Origin: Streptomyces sp. QL37 | GTDB taxonomy: Bacteria > Actinomycetota > Actinomycetes > Streptomycetales > Streptomycetaceae | Assembly (NCBI RefSeq): GCF_002941025.1 | Contig: NZ_PTJS01000001.1 | Location: 2,790,001-2,854,000 of the forward strand | Length of the DNA: 64,000 nucleotides | Reading direction: 5' to 3' | In this document: piece after piece, positions 1 to 8,057 of the stretch | How positions within the stretch are numbered: the first letter of the stretch is position 1 | Layout: each line of letters starts with the position of its first letter | Notes under the pieces: generated by a model | Seen by the model: the letters and a program-made list of their open reading frames with translations, nothing else | Databases searched by the model: none | Told to the model about the DNA's origin: nothing | Position numbers and translations under genes: made by a program

Positions 1-232
1 GCGGCTGCTGTCACCGCTGGACGGTACGGACCTGGAGGCGGTACGGGCGCTGTACGCGCGGGTGGCCGGGGAGACCGCGCCGTACGCCCTGGGCCGTGCG
101 CTGAGCTTCGCCTTCGGCGGCGGGGACCGCGCGGAGACGTACCAGGACGTCCACGAGCCCCGGACACGCGAGAGGCTCGCCGGTCTGGTGTCGCGATACG
201 ACCCGGCGAGCCTCTTCGGTGGTGCGTACTAG
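1..232 (+). CDS. C-terminal end of a probable FAD-linked oxidoreductase (partial)
   Basis: The reading frame that begins at base 2 is open from the window edge to the TAG at 230-232 and encodes about 76 residues. It ends in RYDPASLF followed by four residues. A YDPxxLF motif close to the C-terminus is typical of FAD-linked oxidases with a berberine-bridge (BBE) tail, which is the basis for the product guess. The flavin-binding part lies outside the window, so neither substrate nor subfamily can be stated. The gene converges on bioY, with only 12 bp between the two stops and no obvious hairpin. That the frame is coding is fairly safe; the product is tentative. Confidence 0.5.
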   Translation, partial: RLLSPLDGTDLEAVRALYARVAGETAPYALGRALSFAFGGGDRAETYQDVHEPRTRERLAGLVSRYDPASLFGGAY

Positions 233-244
233 AACCGTTTCGGC

Positions 245-838
245 TCAGCCGCGGCGCCCGATGAGCTTCCATGAGGCGGGCAGCGCGCCCATGGCCAGCG
301 CGGCCTTGAGCGCGTCGCCGACCAGGAACGGCACGAGGCCGGCCGCGACCGCGGCGCTCATCGACATGTCGGTGGAGAGCGCCAGGTAGGGGACGCCGAC
401 CGCGTAGATGATCAGGGAACCGGCCGCCATGGTGCCCGCGGTGCGCAGGACGGAACGGTCACCGCCCCGGCGGGCCAGGCCGCCGACGACCGTGGCGGCG
501 AGCAGCATGCCGAGGACGTAGCCGAACGACGCGCCGCCCGGTCCCGAGGTGCCCTCGGAGAACCACGGCATGCCGGCCATGCCCACGACCGCGTACAGGG
601 CGAGGGAGAGGAAGCCGCGGCGGGCGCCGAGCGCGGTGCCGATGAGCAGTGCGGCGAAGGTCTGGCCGGTGACGGGGACCGGGGAGCCGGGGACGGGCAC
701 GGCGATCTGGGCCGCGATGCCGGTGAGGGCGGCGCCGCCGACGACCAGCGCCGTGTCCACGGCGTAGCGGTGCCGGGCTGCGGGCAGCAGGTCGGCGAGG
801 ACCGCTCCGGAACGGACGGGGGCGGCAGCAGTGCTCAT
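245..838 (-). CDS. bioY: Biotin transporter BioY (ECF S-component)
   Basis: This 197-residue integral membrane protein matches the BioY family, the biotin-binding S component of energy-coupling-factor transporters. Visible features are about six hydrophobic helices, the segment QIAVPVPGSPVPVTGQTFAA and the loop SEGTSGPGGASFGYVLGM, both characteristic of the family. The start is placed at the ATG at 838 because GGAG lies six bases upstream; the frame stays open to 973 but that extension is Pro/Arg-rich and unlike the family. No ATPase (BioM) or transmembrane (BioN) partner is adjacent, so it either works alone, as some BioY proteins do, or shares an ECF module encoded elsewhere. Confidence 0.92.
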   Translation of the reverse strand: MSTAAAPVRSGAVLADLLPAARHRYAVDTALVVGGAALTGIAAQIAVPVPGSPVPVTGQTFAALLIGTALGARRGFLSLALYAVVGMAGMPWFSEGTSGPGGASFGYVLGMLLAATVVGGLARRGGDRSVLRTAGTMAAGSLIIYAVGVPYLALSTDMSMSAAVAAGLVPFLVGDALKAALAMGALPASWKLIGRRG

Positions 839-1049
839 CGGGACTCCGCGGGTGAGGTCGGCAGGCAGGACTGGAGCCGACGTTAGCCGACGGCACATCC
901 CTGGATCACCATCAGCCGCCCACAAAGCGGTGGTTGAGGGGTTAGTCGGGTTCAGACAAAGAGCGTCACGCAATGACCCCTCGGCGTGATGCTGGTCACG
1001 GAGGTGGGGGTGTGCCCGGGCTTCCGTTCGGGAAGGGGGGCCGTCCCGT

Positions 1050-1055
1050 GAGACT
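1050..1055 (+). promoter_or_regulatory. Candidate -10 element of the first amino-acid permease gene
   Basis: GAGACT lies so that the AGACTGT it begins starts exactly 45 bp before the ATG. The second permease gene has CAGACT with the same 45-bp offset (2566-2571). Preservation of both sequence and distance in two paralogues suggests a promoter copied with the gene. No clear -35 was found. Confidence 0.4.
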
Positions 1056-1095
1056 GTAGGTTCCCCATAAATGATCCGAGAGTGATCCGCAGCTC

Positions 1096-2493
1096 ATGCA
1101 CGACGCGCCCCCCACGCAGCCCCCGGTACGGTCCGAGCCCCTGGCCCACGGCCTGAAGCAACGGCATCTGACGATGCTCGGTCTCGGCGGGGTGATCGGC
1201 GCCGGTCTCTTCGTCGGGTCGGGCGCCGGGATCGCGGTCGCCGGGCCCGCCGTCGTCGTCTCCTACCTGATCGCGGGCGTGCTCGCGATGCTGGTGATGC
1301 GGATGCTCGGCGAGATGTCGGCCGCGATGCCCGCGTCGGGTTCCTTCTCCGTCCACGCGGAGCGCGCGCTGGGCCGCTGGGCCGGCTTCAGTGTGGGCTG
1401 GCTCTACTGGTTCATGCTCGTGGTGGTGCTCGCCGTGGAGGCGACGGCGGCCGCGCAGATCGCCCATGCCTGGGTGCCCGCCGTGGACCAGTGGCTCTGG
1501 GTGCTGCTGTTCATGCTGGTGTTCACCGTGGCCAACCTGACGGCCGTGAAGAACTTCGGCGAGTTCGAGTTCTGGTTCGCCGCACTGAAGGTGGCCGCGA
1601 TCGTGGCCTTCCTGGTCCTCGGCCTGCTGGCCGTCTTCGGCGTCCTCCCGGACACGGACCCGGTGGGCCTGACCAACCTGACCGGCCGGGGCGGCTTCCT
1701 GCCGAACGGCTGGGACGGCGTCGTCTCCGGTGTGCTGACGGTGGTGTTCGCCTTCGGCGGCCTGGAGGTCGTGACGATCGCGGCGGCCGAGACCGACGAT
1801 CCGGCGCGCGCCGTGGGGCGTGCGGTGCGCAGCGCGGTGGTGCGCATCCTCTTCTTCTACGTCGGCTCGATGCTGGTGATCGTGGCGGTGCTGCCGTGGA
1901 CCGCGCAGCAGGCCGGGCTCAGCCCGTATGTGAAGGTCCTGGACTCCATCGGGGTGCCGTCGGCCGGGCAGATCATGAACATCGTGGTGTTCGTGGCGCT
2001 GCTCTCGGCGCTCAACGCCAATCTTTACGGCTCGTCCCGGATGATCTTCTCGCTGGCCGAGCGCGGCGAGGCGCCGCGCGGGCTGCTGAAGGTCTCCGGC
2101 GGGCAGGGCGGCGGGGGCGGGGTGCCCCGTCGGGCGGTGCTGGCCTCGGTGGCCTTCGGCTTCGTCTCCGTACTGCTCAATCTCGAGTGGCCGGACACCG
2201 TCTTCCTCTACATGCTCAACTCGGTCGGGGCGGTCCTGCTGTTCGTCTGGGGCCTGATCGCCGCCTCCCAGCTGCGGCTTCGGCGCCGGCTCGAACGCGA
2301 GGCGCCGGACGCCCTGGCCCTGCGGATGTGGTGCTTCCCCTGTCTGACGTGGGTGACCCTGGCCGGTCTGCTGGCCGTCCTGCTGCTGATGCTCACCGAT
2401 GACGCCGCGCGTCCGCAGGTGCTGTGGTCGGCGGGGGCCACCGCCCTGGTGCTGCTCGTGGCGGGAGCCCGGGAGCTGCGGGCGAAGGCGTAG
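1096..2493 (+). CDS. APC-superfamily amino-acid permease (first of a tandem pair)
   Basis: This 465-residue protein has about twelve hydrophobic segments. It carries the amino-acid transporter signature near residues 17-55 (HGLKQRHLTMLGLGGVIGAG and the following glycine-rich helix), a conserved LGEMSAAMPASGSF loop and the KNFGEFEFWFAALK motif of the AAT/GABA-permease branch. Such proteins import amino acids with protons; the specific substrate cannot be read from the sequence. It is followed after 118 bp by a clear paralogue that shares nearly all motifs, indicating a tandem duplication. An odd feature is the Gly-rich stretch near residues 336-342 (SGGQGGGGGVPRR), which is shorter in the paralogue. 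Confidence 0.9.
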   Translation: MHDAPPTQPPVRSEPLAHGLKQRHLTMLGLGGVIGAGLFVGSGAGIAVAGPAVVVSYLIAGVLAMLVMRMLGEMSAAMPASGSFSVHAERALGRWAGFSVGWLYWFMLVVVLAVEATAAAQIAHAWVPAVDQWLWVLLFMLVFTVANLTAVKNFGEFEFWFAALKVAAIVAFLVLGLLAVFGVLPDTDPVGLTNLTGRGGFLPNGWDGVVSGVLTVVFAFGGLEVVTIAAAETDDPARAVGRAVRSAVVRILFFYVGSMLVIVAVLPWTAQQAGLSPYVKVLDSIGVPSAGQIMNIVVFVALLSALNANLYGSSRMIFSLAERGEAPRGLLKVSGGQGGGGGVPRRAVLASVAFGFVSVLLNLEWPDTVFLYMLNSVGAVLLFVWGLIAASQLRLRRRLEREAPDALALRMWCFPCLTWVTLAGLLAVLLLMLTDDAARPQVLWSAGATALVLLVAGARELRAKA

Positions 2494-2565
2494 GCAGGTG
2501 AGCACCTTGTGTGAGCCCGGTGACCGTATAGCGGACAGATGTTCCCCGTGAGCGGGGCGGGTGGC

Positions 2566-2571
2566 CAGACT
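2566..2571 (+). promoter_or_regulatory. Candidate -10 element of the second amino-acid permease gene
   Basis: CAGACT, followed by GTGGA, sits at the same distance from its ATG (2612) as the matching element of the first permease. It therefore looks like part of the duplicated unit, and the second gene probably has its own promoter in the 118-bp gap. Confidence 0.4.
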
Positions 2572-2611
2572 GTGGACCGACCCCGTCCCGACCAGTGAAC
2601 TGAGCCTGTCC

Positions 2612-4027
2612 ATGTCCCGGACCTCCGCGCCGCCCCCCACGGACGCCGCAGCCCCCACCGCCGACTCCGCGCTCACCCACGGCCTCAAGCAGCGCCATCT
2701 GTCGATGATCGCCCTGGGCGGTGTGATCGGGGCCGGACTGTTCGTCGGCTCGGGCGCCGGTATCGCCGCGGCCGGCCCCTCGATCGTCATCGCGTACGGC
2801 GTCTCCGGACTGCTGGTCATGTTCGTGATGCGGATGCTCGGAGAGATGTCCGCGGCCAATCCCGCGTCCGGCTCCTTCTCGGTCCACGCGGAGCGGGCGA
2901 TCGGGCCGTGGGCGGGCTTCACCGCCGGTTGGTCGTTCTGGGTGCTGCTCTGTGTCGCCGTCGGGCTGGAGGGGATCGGCGCCGCGCAGATCGTCACGGG
3001 CTGGCTGCCCGGTACGCCGGAGTGGGCCTGGGTCGCCCTGTTCATGGTGATCTTCCTCGGCACGAACCTCGCCGCCGTGAAGAACTTCGGTGAGTTCGAG
3101 TTCTGGTTCGCCGCGCTCAAGGTCATCGCGATCACGCTCTTCCTCGTGCTGGGCGTCCTCGCGATCCTGGGCGTGCTGCCCGGCACGGACTCCCCCGGCA
3201 CCTCGAACCTCACCGGGGACGGCGGCTTCATGCCGCACGGCTCGGAGGGCCTCATCATCGGTCTGCTCGCGTCCGTCTTCGCCTACGGCGGTCTGGAGAC
3301 GGTCACCATCGCCGCCGCCGAGTCCGAGAACCCGGTGCGGGGCGTCGCCAAGGCGGTGCGTACGGCGATGTGGCGCATCGCGGTCTTCTACATCGGCTCG
3401 ATGGCGGTCATCGTGACCCTCGTGCCGTGGGACGACCCCACGGTCGCCGAGGTCGGCCCGTTCTACGCGATGCTCGACCACCTCGGCATCGGCGGCGCCG
3501 CGGAGATCATGAACGTGGTCATCCTGGTCGCCCTGCTCTCCGCGATGAACGCGAACATCTACGGCTCCTCGCGCATGGCCTGCTCCCTGGTCGCCCGCGG
3601 CCAGGGCCCGAAGGTGCTCGGCAGGATCTCCTCGGGTGTCCCCCGCAACGCCGTGCTCGCCTCGTCGGTCTTCGGCTTCCTGTGCGTGCTGCTCAGCTAC
3701 TGGCGCCCCGACGACGTCTTCCCGTGGCTCCTGAACATGATCGGCGCGGTGATCCTGGTCGTCTGGATCTTCATCGCGGTCTCCCAGCTGATCCTGCGCA
3801 GGCGGACGGAGCGCGAGGCACCGGACCGGCTCGTCGTCCGGATGTGGCTCTTCCCGGTCCTGACGATCGTGGCGCTGGTGGCCATGGCCGGCATCTTCGT
3901 CCTGATGCTGCGCCAGCCCGACACACGCGACCAGCTGCTGGCGACCGGCGTGCTCACCGCGGTGCTGATCGTGACCGGCCTCGTGCGGCAGAAGCGGGCG
4001 GAGCGGCGCGCGCCGGCCGGGAGCTGA
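2612..4027 (+). CDS. APC-superfamily amino-acid permease (second of a tandem pair)
   Basis: This 471-residue, twelve-helix permease shares HGLKQRHLSMIALGGVIGAG, LGEMSAANPASGSF and KNFGEFEFWFAALK with its upstream neighbour. The frame is open from 2561, but the ATG at 2612 aligns with the paralogue's N-terminus and is chosen as the start. Differences cluster in helices 3-4 and in the loop after helix 8, where substrate selectivity often lies in this superfamily, so the two copies may have different preferences; that is inference. The gene ends 30 bp from the convergent stop of the winged-helix regulator. Confidence 0.9.
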   Translation: MSRTSAPPPTDAAAPTADSALTHGLKQRHLSMIALGGVIGAGLFVGSGAGIAAAGPSIVIAYGVSGLLVMFVMRMLGEMSAANPASGSFSVHAERAIGPWAGFTAGWSFWVLLCVAVGLEGIGAAQIVTGWLPGTPEWAWVALFMVIFLGTNLAAVKNFGEFEFWFAALKVIAITLFLVLGVLAILGVLPGTDSPGTSNLTGDGGFMPHGSEGLIIGLLASVFAYGGLETVTIAAAESENPVRGVAKAVRTAMWRIAVFYIGSMAVIVTLVPWDDPTVAEVGPFYAMLDHLGIGGAAEIMNVVILVALLSAMNANIYGSSRMACSLVARGQGPKVLGRISSGVPRNAVLASSVFGFLCVLLSYWRPDDVFPWLLNMIGAVILVVWIFIAVSQLILRRRTEREAPDRLVVRMWLFPVLTIVALVAMAGIFVLMLRQPDTRDQLLATGVLTAVLIVTGLVRQKRAERRAPAGS

Positions 4028-4057
4028 GCGCACGGGCCCGGCCCACCGCGACGCGCC

Positions 4058-5023
4058 TCAGACCGCCCCGGCCCGCAGGAGCACCTCACCCGCCTCCGTG
4101 CGGAAGTAGAGCACCGAGCGGCCCGACCTGCGGCGTCCGGTCAGGCCCGCGTCCAGCAGCACCTTCAGGTGGCGGCCCACCGATCCCAGCCCCTGACCGG
4201 TCAGCGCCACCAGTTCCGTGGTGCTCCTGGGGCGGTCGAGCAGCATGAGGACACCGGCCCGCGCGGGCCCGAGCAGTCGGCCGAGGCTGTCGGGGACGGC
4301 GGGCCGGTCCGCCTCGGACAGCGTGCCGGAACAGGCGTACACGACCGCGTACCGTCGCTCGGCGGCGTCCCAGGAGACCCAGCCCTGGCGTGGCGTGACG
4401 GGGACGAACACCAGCTGTACGCCGACGAGTTCACGGGGCGGGTAGGCGCGGGGGTTGACCTGGAGGCGGCTGCCGCCCAGCCAGCGCATGCCGGGGTTCA
4501 GCGTGTCCAGCGCGGCCGCCCAGCCGCCCTGGCTCAGCTGTCCCGCGCGCGCCACGATGTCCGCCTCGATGACCCGCCTGCGGCGCGGCCAGTCCGGGAG
4601 CACGATCCGCTCCCATACCCATTCCAGCAGGCCGGCGGCCCGTTGCGGCAGGTCGGGACGGTGGAGTTCAGCCGGGAGCGGCCCTCCCCCGGACACCTCC
4701 AGGTCGGCGCGGGCACCGTCGGGGGGCGTCTCGCGCACCCTGGCCAGGTCCTCGGCGAAGGTGGCCCCGTCGGTGGGTGTGGGCGTGAGGAAGTCCGCGT
4801 TCCAGTGGCCGCCGAGGCCGGTGCGCACGAGCCGCGCGGTGACCGGGTCTCCCGCGAGAAGCTCCCGGTAGGCGGGCCTGTGGGTGTCGAACCACGCGCG
4901 TTCGGCCGGATTGGCGGCCACTCCGCGCTCCAGGCTCTGGAGCGTCGCCGTGGTCTCGGACAGCTCCGACACGACGAAGCGCCCGGCGGCCAGGGTGTCC
5001 GCGTTGACCTGCCACCAGCCCAT
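4058..5023 (-). CDS. ArsR-type winged-helix transcriptional regulator with large N-terminal domain
   Basis: The 321-residue protein has an unusual layout: about 240 residues of unassigned N-terminal sequence followed by a C-terminal winged helix. In the DNA-binding part, RSTTELVALTGQGLGSVGRH and the LLDAGLTGRRRSGRSVLYFR wing resemble ArsR/HTH_20 repressors. No metal-binding Cys cluster is visible, so a small-molecule ligand is more likely than a metal. The ATG at 5023 follows GGAGG at seven bases. It is divergent from an MFS exporter gene 60 bp away, a common arrangement for a local repressor of the exporter. A 7-bp inverted repeat at 5025-5044 surrounds its ribosome-binding site. Confidence 0.82.
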   Translation of the reverse strand: MGWWQVNADTLAAGRFVVSELSETTATLQSLERGVAANPAERAWFDTHRPAYRELLAGDPVTARLVRTGLGGHWNADFLTPTPTDGATFAEDLARVRETPPDGARADLEVSGGGPLPAELHRPDLPQRAAGLLEWVWERIVLPDWPRRRRVIEADIVARAGQLSQGGWAAALDTLNPGMRWLGGSRLQVNPRAYPPRELVGVQLVFVPVTPRQGWVSWDAAERRYAVVYACSGTLSEADRPAVPDSLGRLLGPARAGVLMLLDRPRSTTELVALTGQGLGSVGRHLKVLLDAGLTGRRRSGRSVLYFRTEAGEVLLRAGAV

Positions 5024-5024
5024 G

Positions 5025-5044
5025 GTTTCGCCTCCGCGCGAAAC
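5025..5044. promoter_or_regulatory. Perfect 7-bp dyad between regulator and exporter (operator or leader hairpin)
   Basis: GTTTCGC and GCGAAAC are separated by six bases. On the minus strand the spacer reads GCGGAG and holds the core of the regulator's GGAGG ribosome-binding site. The dyad is therefore either an operator through which the winged-helix protein controls both divergent genes, or an mRNA hairpin presenting the ribosome-binding site in its loop. Confidence 0.5.
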
Positions 5045-5083
5045 AGTAACGGCTGTGCGGGACCGCGGCCGAGACTCCCCGGC

Positions 5084-6277
5084 ATGCTCACCTACCGGGA
5101 AGTGTTCCGTGTGCCGCAGTTCGGGCCCCTCTTCGCGACGAGCGCGCTTCAGGCCGCCGCCTCGACGACGAGCGGGCTGGCTCTGGGCGTCCTCGTGTTC
5201 ACCACGACCGGGTCGCCGCTGCTCTCCGCGCTCTCCATGTTCGGCGCCTCACTCGCCCAGTTGATCGGCGCGACCCTGCTGATGTCGGCGGCCGACCGGC
5301 TCCCGCCGCGCGGAGCGCTGAGCGGCGCGGCGCTCGCCTTCGGTGTCGGCACCGCCGTCCTCGCGGTCCCCGGGCTGCCGCTGCCGCTGGTGTTCGCCGT
5401 CGTCCTGGGCGAGGGGGCCGTCGCGGCCGTGATCGGCGGGGTGCGGTACGGACTGCTCAACGAGGTGCTGCCCAAGGACGCCTTCCTGCTGGGGCGTTCG
5501 GTGCTCAACATGTGCGCCGGCTCCATGCAGGTCTGCGGCTACGCGGCCGGTGGCGTCCTGGTCGCCCTGGTGTCCCCGCGCGGCACACTGCTCGTGGCGG
5601 CGGCCCTGTACGTGGCCGGTGCCGCAGCCGCCCGGTTCGGTCTCGCGCGCCGTGCGCCACGGGCGGCCGGGCGGCCGTCGGTGGGCGGGACCTGGCGGAC
5701 CAACGCGCTGCTGTGGTCCTCGGCCCCCCGACGGCGGGTGTACCTCTCGCTCTGGCTGCCCAACGGGCTGGTCGTCGGCTGCGAATCGCTCTTCGTGCCC
5801 TACCGGCCGGACCGGGCGGGGCTGCTCTTCGCCTTCGCGGCCCTGGGGATGCTGGCCGGGGACACGGTGACGGGACGGTTCGTGCCCGCACGGTGGCGTG
5901 GACGGCTGGGCACACCGCTGCTCCTGCTGCTGGCCGCGCCCTATCTGCTGTTCGTGCTCCGCCCGGCGCTGCCCCTGGCCCTGCTCCTGACGACGGTCGC
6001 CTCCACCGCCTTCTCGGCGAGTCTGGTGTTCCAGGAGCGTCTGATGGCGCTGACCCCGGACGCGATGACGGGCCAGGCCCTCGGCCTGCACTCCTCCGGG
6101 ATGCTCGCGATGCAGGGCGTGGCGGCCGCACTCGCGGGCGCCATCGCCCAGCGGTCCTCGCCCGCGACGGCGATCACGGTGATGGCGGCGGCTTCCGTCG
6201 TGGTGACGCTGGCCCTGGCGCCGGGGCTGCGGCGGGACCGCGCGGGGGCGGCGCCGCCGCAGGTGACCGTCACCTGA
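5084..6277 (+). CDS. Major facilitator superfamily transporter
   Basis: This 397-residue membrane protein begins MLTYREVFRVPQFGPLFATS, the usual N-terminus of actinobacterial drug-efflux-like MFS proteins, and has about ten to twelve hydrophobic helices. A long upstream open frame is spurious; the ATG at 5084 lies eight bases after GAGACT (5071-5076), a plausible -10 element, which would make the transcript leaderless. The substrate is unknown. Its divergent neighbour is a winged-helix regulator, suggesting inducible export. Its last 8 bp overlap the end of the convergent GNAT gene. Confidence 0.85.
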   Translation: MLTYREVFRVPQFGPLFATSALQAAASTTSGLALGVLVFTTTGSPLLSALSMFGASLAQLIGATLLMSAADRLPPRGALSGAALAFGVGTAVLAVPGLPLPLVFAVVLGEGAVAAVIGGVRYGLLNEVLPKDAFLLGRSVLNMCAGSMQVCGYAAGGVLVALVSPRGTLLVAAALYVAGAAAARFGLARRAPRAAGRPSVGGTWRTNALLWSSAPRRRVYLSLWLPNGLVVGCESLFVPYRPDRAGLLFAFAALGMLAGDTVTGRFVPARWRGRLGTPLLLLLAAPYLLFVLRPALPLALLLTTVASTAFSASLVFQERLMALTPDAMTGQALGLHSSGMLAMQGVAAALAGAIAQRSSPATAITVMAAASVVVTLALAPGLRRDRAGAAPPQVTVT

Positions 6278-6722
6278 GATCCAGCTCCAGCAGCGGCAGT
6301 TCGCGCCCCGGGATCGAGCCGGAAGGGGTGGCGCCGATCCGCACCGCGCCCATGGCCGTGTAGAAGGGCTCGGCGTTCGGGTCGGCGTCGATGGTGAGCC
6401 GTACGAAGCCCATGCGGCGGGCGCGCGCCGTGGTGTGGTCGAACAGGAGCCGGCCCACGCCCCGGCCGATGGTGTCAGGCTCGACGAACATCATGGCGAG
6501 TGCGCCCTCGGGCGGTTCCCCGGCCAGGGTGGTGAAGCCCAGCACGCGGCCGTCCTCCTCCGCGACCACCGCGCGCCCGCCGGCCGTGTCGCCCGGGCGG
6601 ACGGTCAGTTCGTCGCGGCAGGCGGCCATGAACGCCTCGTCGTAGCCCCAGTGGGCCTTGGACCGCAGGGCCAGCCCGGTGAGCGCCGCGGCCTCCCCGG
6701 GCAGCCCCGGTCGTAACTCCAT
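6270..6722 (-). CDS. GNAT-family N-acetyltransferase
   Basis: This 150-residue protein carries the acetyl-CoA-binding signature of GNAT enzymes, EPDTIGRGVGRLLFDHTTAR (residues about 90-110), after the substrate-side strand VVAEEDGRVLGFTTL, and ends with NAEPFYTAMGAVRIG, the usual motif B/C. These enzymes transfer acetyl groups from acetyl-CoA to an amine; the acceptor is not predictable. The start is the ATG at 6722 preceded by AGGAGGAAGGC; the frame extends far upstream without coding character. The gene overlaps the convergent MFS stop by 8 bp. Confidence 0.88.
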   Translation of the reverse strand: MELRPGLPGEAAALTGLALRSKAHWGYDEAFMAACRDELTVRPGDTAGGRAVVAEEDGRVLGFTTLAGEPPEGALAMMFVEPDTIGRGVGRLLFDHTTARARRMGFVRLTIDADPNAEPFYTAMGAVRIGATPSGSIPGRELPLLELDLR

Positions 6723-6848
6723 GCCTTCCTCCTCCGTCACCTGCCGAGTACCGTACGCGTGGCCGTACATGAGACAGCAAGGTTCCGTCCGCCCCGGCGT
6801 GACCCCGTGTGGCTTCGGTGGTCGCTCCGCGCCCACCGAGGAGCCCGC

Positions 6849-7913
6849 ATGGCTTTCCAGCACCCGCGCCGCCGATCGATCCTCCTGGCGACAGCTGCCG
6901 TCTCCGCCGCCGCCGTGCCCCCCGCGGCCTCCGCCGCCGACCGGCAGGGCGGCAGGAGAGGCCCGCTCGTCATCGGTCACCGGGGCGCCGCCGGGTGGCG
7001 GCCCGAACACACCGCGTCCGCCTACACCTTCGCGGTCCGGGCCGGGGCCGACTGGATCGAGCCCGACCTGGTCCCCACGAAGGACCACGTCCTGGTGGTG
7101 CGTCACGAGAACGAGATCTCCGGCACCACGGACGTGGCCCGGCACCCCGAGTTCGCCGGACGCCGCACCACGAAGACGGTGGACGGCCGCGCCGTCACCG
7201 GCTGGTTCACCGAGGACTTCACTCTCGCCGAGCTGAAGACGCTGCGGGCGGTGGAGCGGCTCCCTCTGGTCCGCAACCGCAACACCGTCTTCGACGGCCG
7301 CGAGCAGATCATGACCTTCCAGGAGGTCGTCGACCTGGCCCGCGCCCTGTCGAAGGAGCACGGCCGCCGGATCGCGGTCTTCCCGGAGACCAAGCACCCG
7401 ACGTACTTCCGCTCGGTCGGCCTGCCCCTGGAGCCGGAACTCATCAGGCTGGTGCGCCGCGACCGGCTCACCGCACGCGACTGCGTCGTCCAGTCCTTCG
7501 AGCCGTCCAGCCTTCGCGAGGTGGCCGCCGCACGCCTCGGTCTCCCGCTGTGGCAGGCGCTGGGGACGAGCGGCGGACCGTACGGCCACCCGGTGACCTA
7601 CGAGGAGATGAGGACGCCGGCGGGGCTGCGCGAGATCGCCTCGTACGCCGGATGGATCGGCCCTGACAAGTCCTCGCTGGTCCCCCCGCTCACCCTGCTG
7701 GAGGACGCCCACGCCGCCGGGCTGAAGGTGGGGGCCTACACCTTCCGCGCAGAGAACCAGTACCTCCCGGCCGAGTACCGGAAGGGCACCGCGCCGAACG
7801 ACTTCGGTGACGCGTTCGCCGAGTACGCCTTCCACTTCGGCCGGGGCGTGGACGCCGTCGTGACGGACTTCCCCGATCTGGCGGCGGTCGCGCGCGACGC
7901 CCTCCGGCCCTGA
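6849..7913 (+). CDS. Secreted glycerophosphodiester phosphodiesterase
   Basis: This 354-residue enzyme hydrolyses glycerophosphodiesters to glycerol-3-phosphate and an alcohol, allowing use of phospholipid head-group products. The N-terminus HPRRRSILLATAAVSA followed by an Ala-rich segment looks like a twin-arginine (Tat) signal peptide cleaved near residue 30. The GDPD fold is clear: HRGAAGWRPEHT (His44, Arg45, Glu53), then WIEPDLVPTKDHVLVVRHE with the metal-binding Glu/Asp pair, and the C-terminal DAVVTDFPDL. The ATG at 6849 is used because the signal peptide starts there; the open frame begins 90 bp earlier. It is divergent from the GNAT gene and followed by a strong terminator. Confidence 0.9.
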   Translation: MAFQHPRRRSILLATAAVSAAAVPPAASAADRQGGRRGPLVIGHRGAAGWRPEHTASAYTFAVRAGADWIEPDLVPTKDHVLVVRHENEISGTTDVARHPEFAGRRTTKTVDGRAVTGWFTEDFTLAELKTLRAVERLPLVRNRNTVFDGREQIMTFQEVVDLARALSKEHGRRIAVFPETKHPTYFRSVGLPLEPELIRLVRRDRLTARDCVVQSFEPSSLREVAAARLGLPLWQALGTSGGPYGHPVTYEEMRTPAGLREIASYAGWIGPDKSSLVPPLTLLEDAHAAGLKVGAYTFRAENQYLPAEYRKGTAPNDFGDAFAEYAFHFGRGVDAVVTDFPDLAAVARDALRP

Positions 7914-7958
7914 GGCCTCTCGTCCGGATCGGGCCGGCTCGATCCGGACGAGAGGCCT
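7913..7958 (+). terminator. Strong hairpin terminator after the phosphodiesterase gene
   Basis: A perfect 19-bp stem (7913-7931 with 7940-7958) encloses an 8-base loop and begins at the last base of the stop codon. There is no long T-run, as is usual for Streptomyces terminators. It isolates sodF from upstream transcription. Confidence 0.85.
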
Positions 7959-7996
7959 AGGACGAACGACTGATCACCTCGGGGCCTTCCTCCTGC

Positions 7997-8002
7997 TAGC
8001 CT
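7997..8002 (+). promoter_or_regulatory. sodF promoter -10 element
   Basis: TAGCCT fits the actinobacterial TAnnnT -10 consensus and would place the transcription start near 8009. The downstream nickel-type operator would then span about -2 to +15, the position described for the S. griseus sodF operator. The -35 region is not distinctive. Confidence 0.6.
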
Positions 8003-8006
8003 GCAA

Positions 8007-8023
8007 TTGCGAAGGACTTGCAA
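8007..8023 (+). promoter_or_regulatory. Candidate nickel-responsive operator of sodF
   Basis: TTGCG-N7-TGCAA differs by one base from TTGCA-N7-TGCAA, the inverted repeat reported for the SrnR/SrnQ nickel-responsive repressor of S. griseus sodF. A further TGCAA directly precedes it (8002-8006), forming GCAATTGC, which also resembles half-sites of the Streptomyces nickel regulator Nur. Which regulator acts here cannot be decided from the window. Confidence 0.65.
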
Positions 8024-8057
8024 TAGCCACCAGGTAGCAGTTGGAGGGTTCGAACCC

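Noticed and set aside
939..960. Possible BioQ-type operator upstream of bioY (TGAAC on the minus strand)
   Set aside because: Only one half-site is present; the expected GTTAC partner at 3-4 bases spacing is missing.
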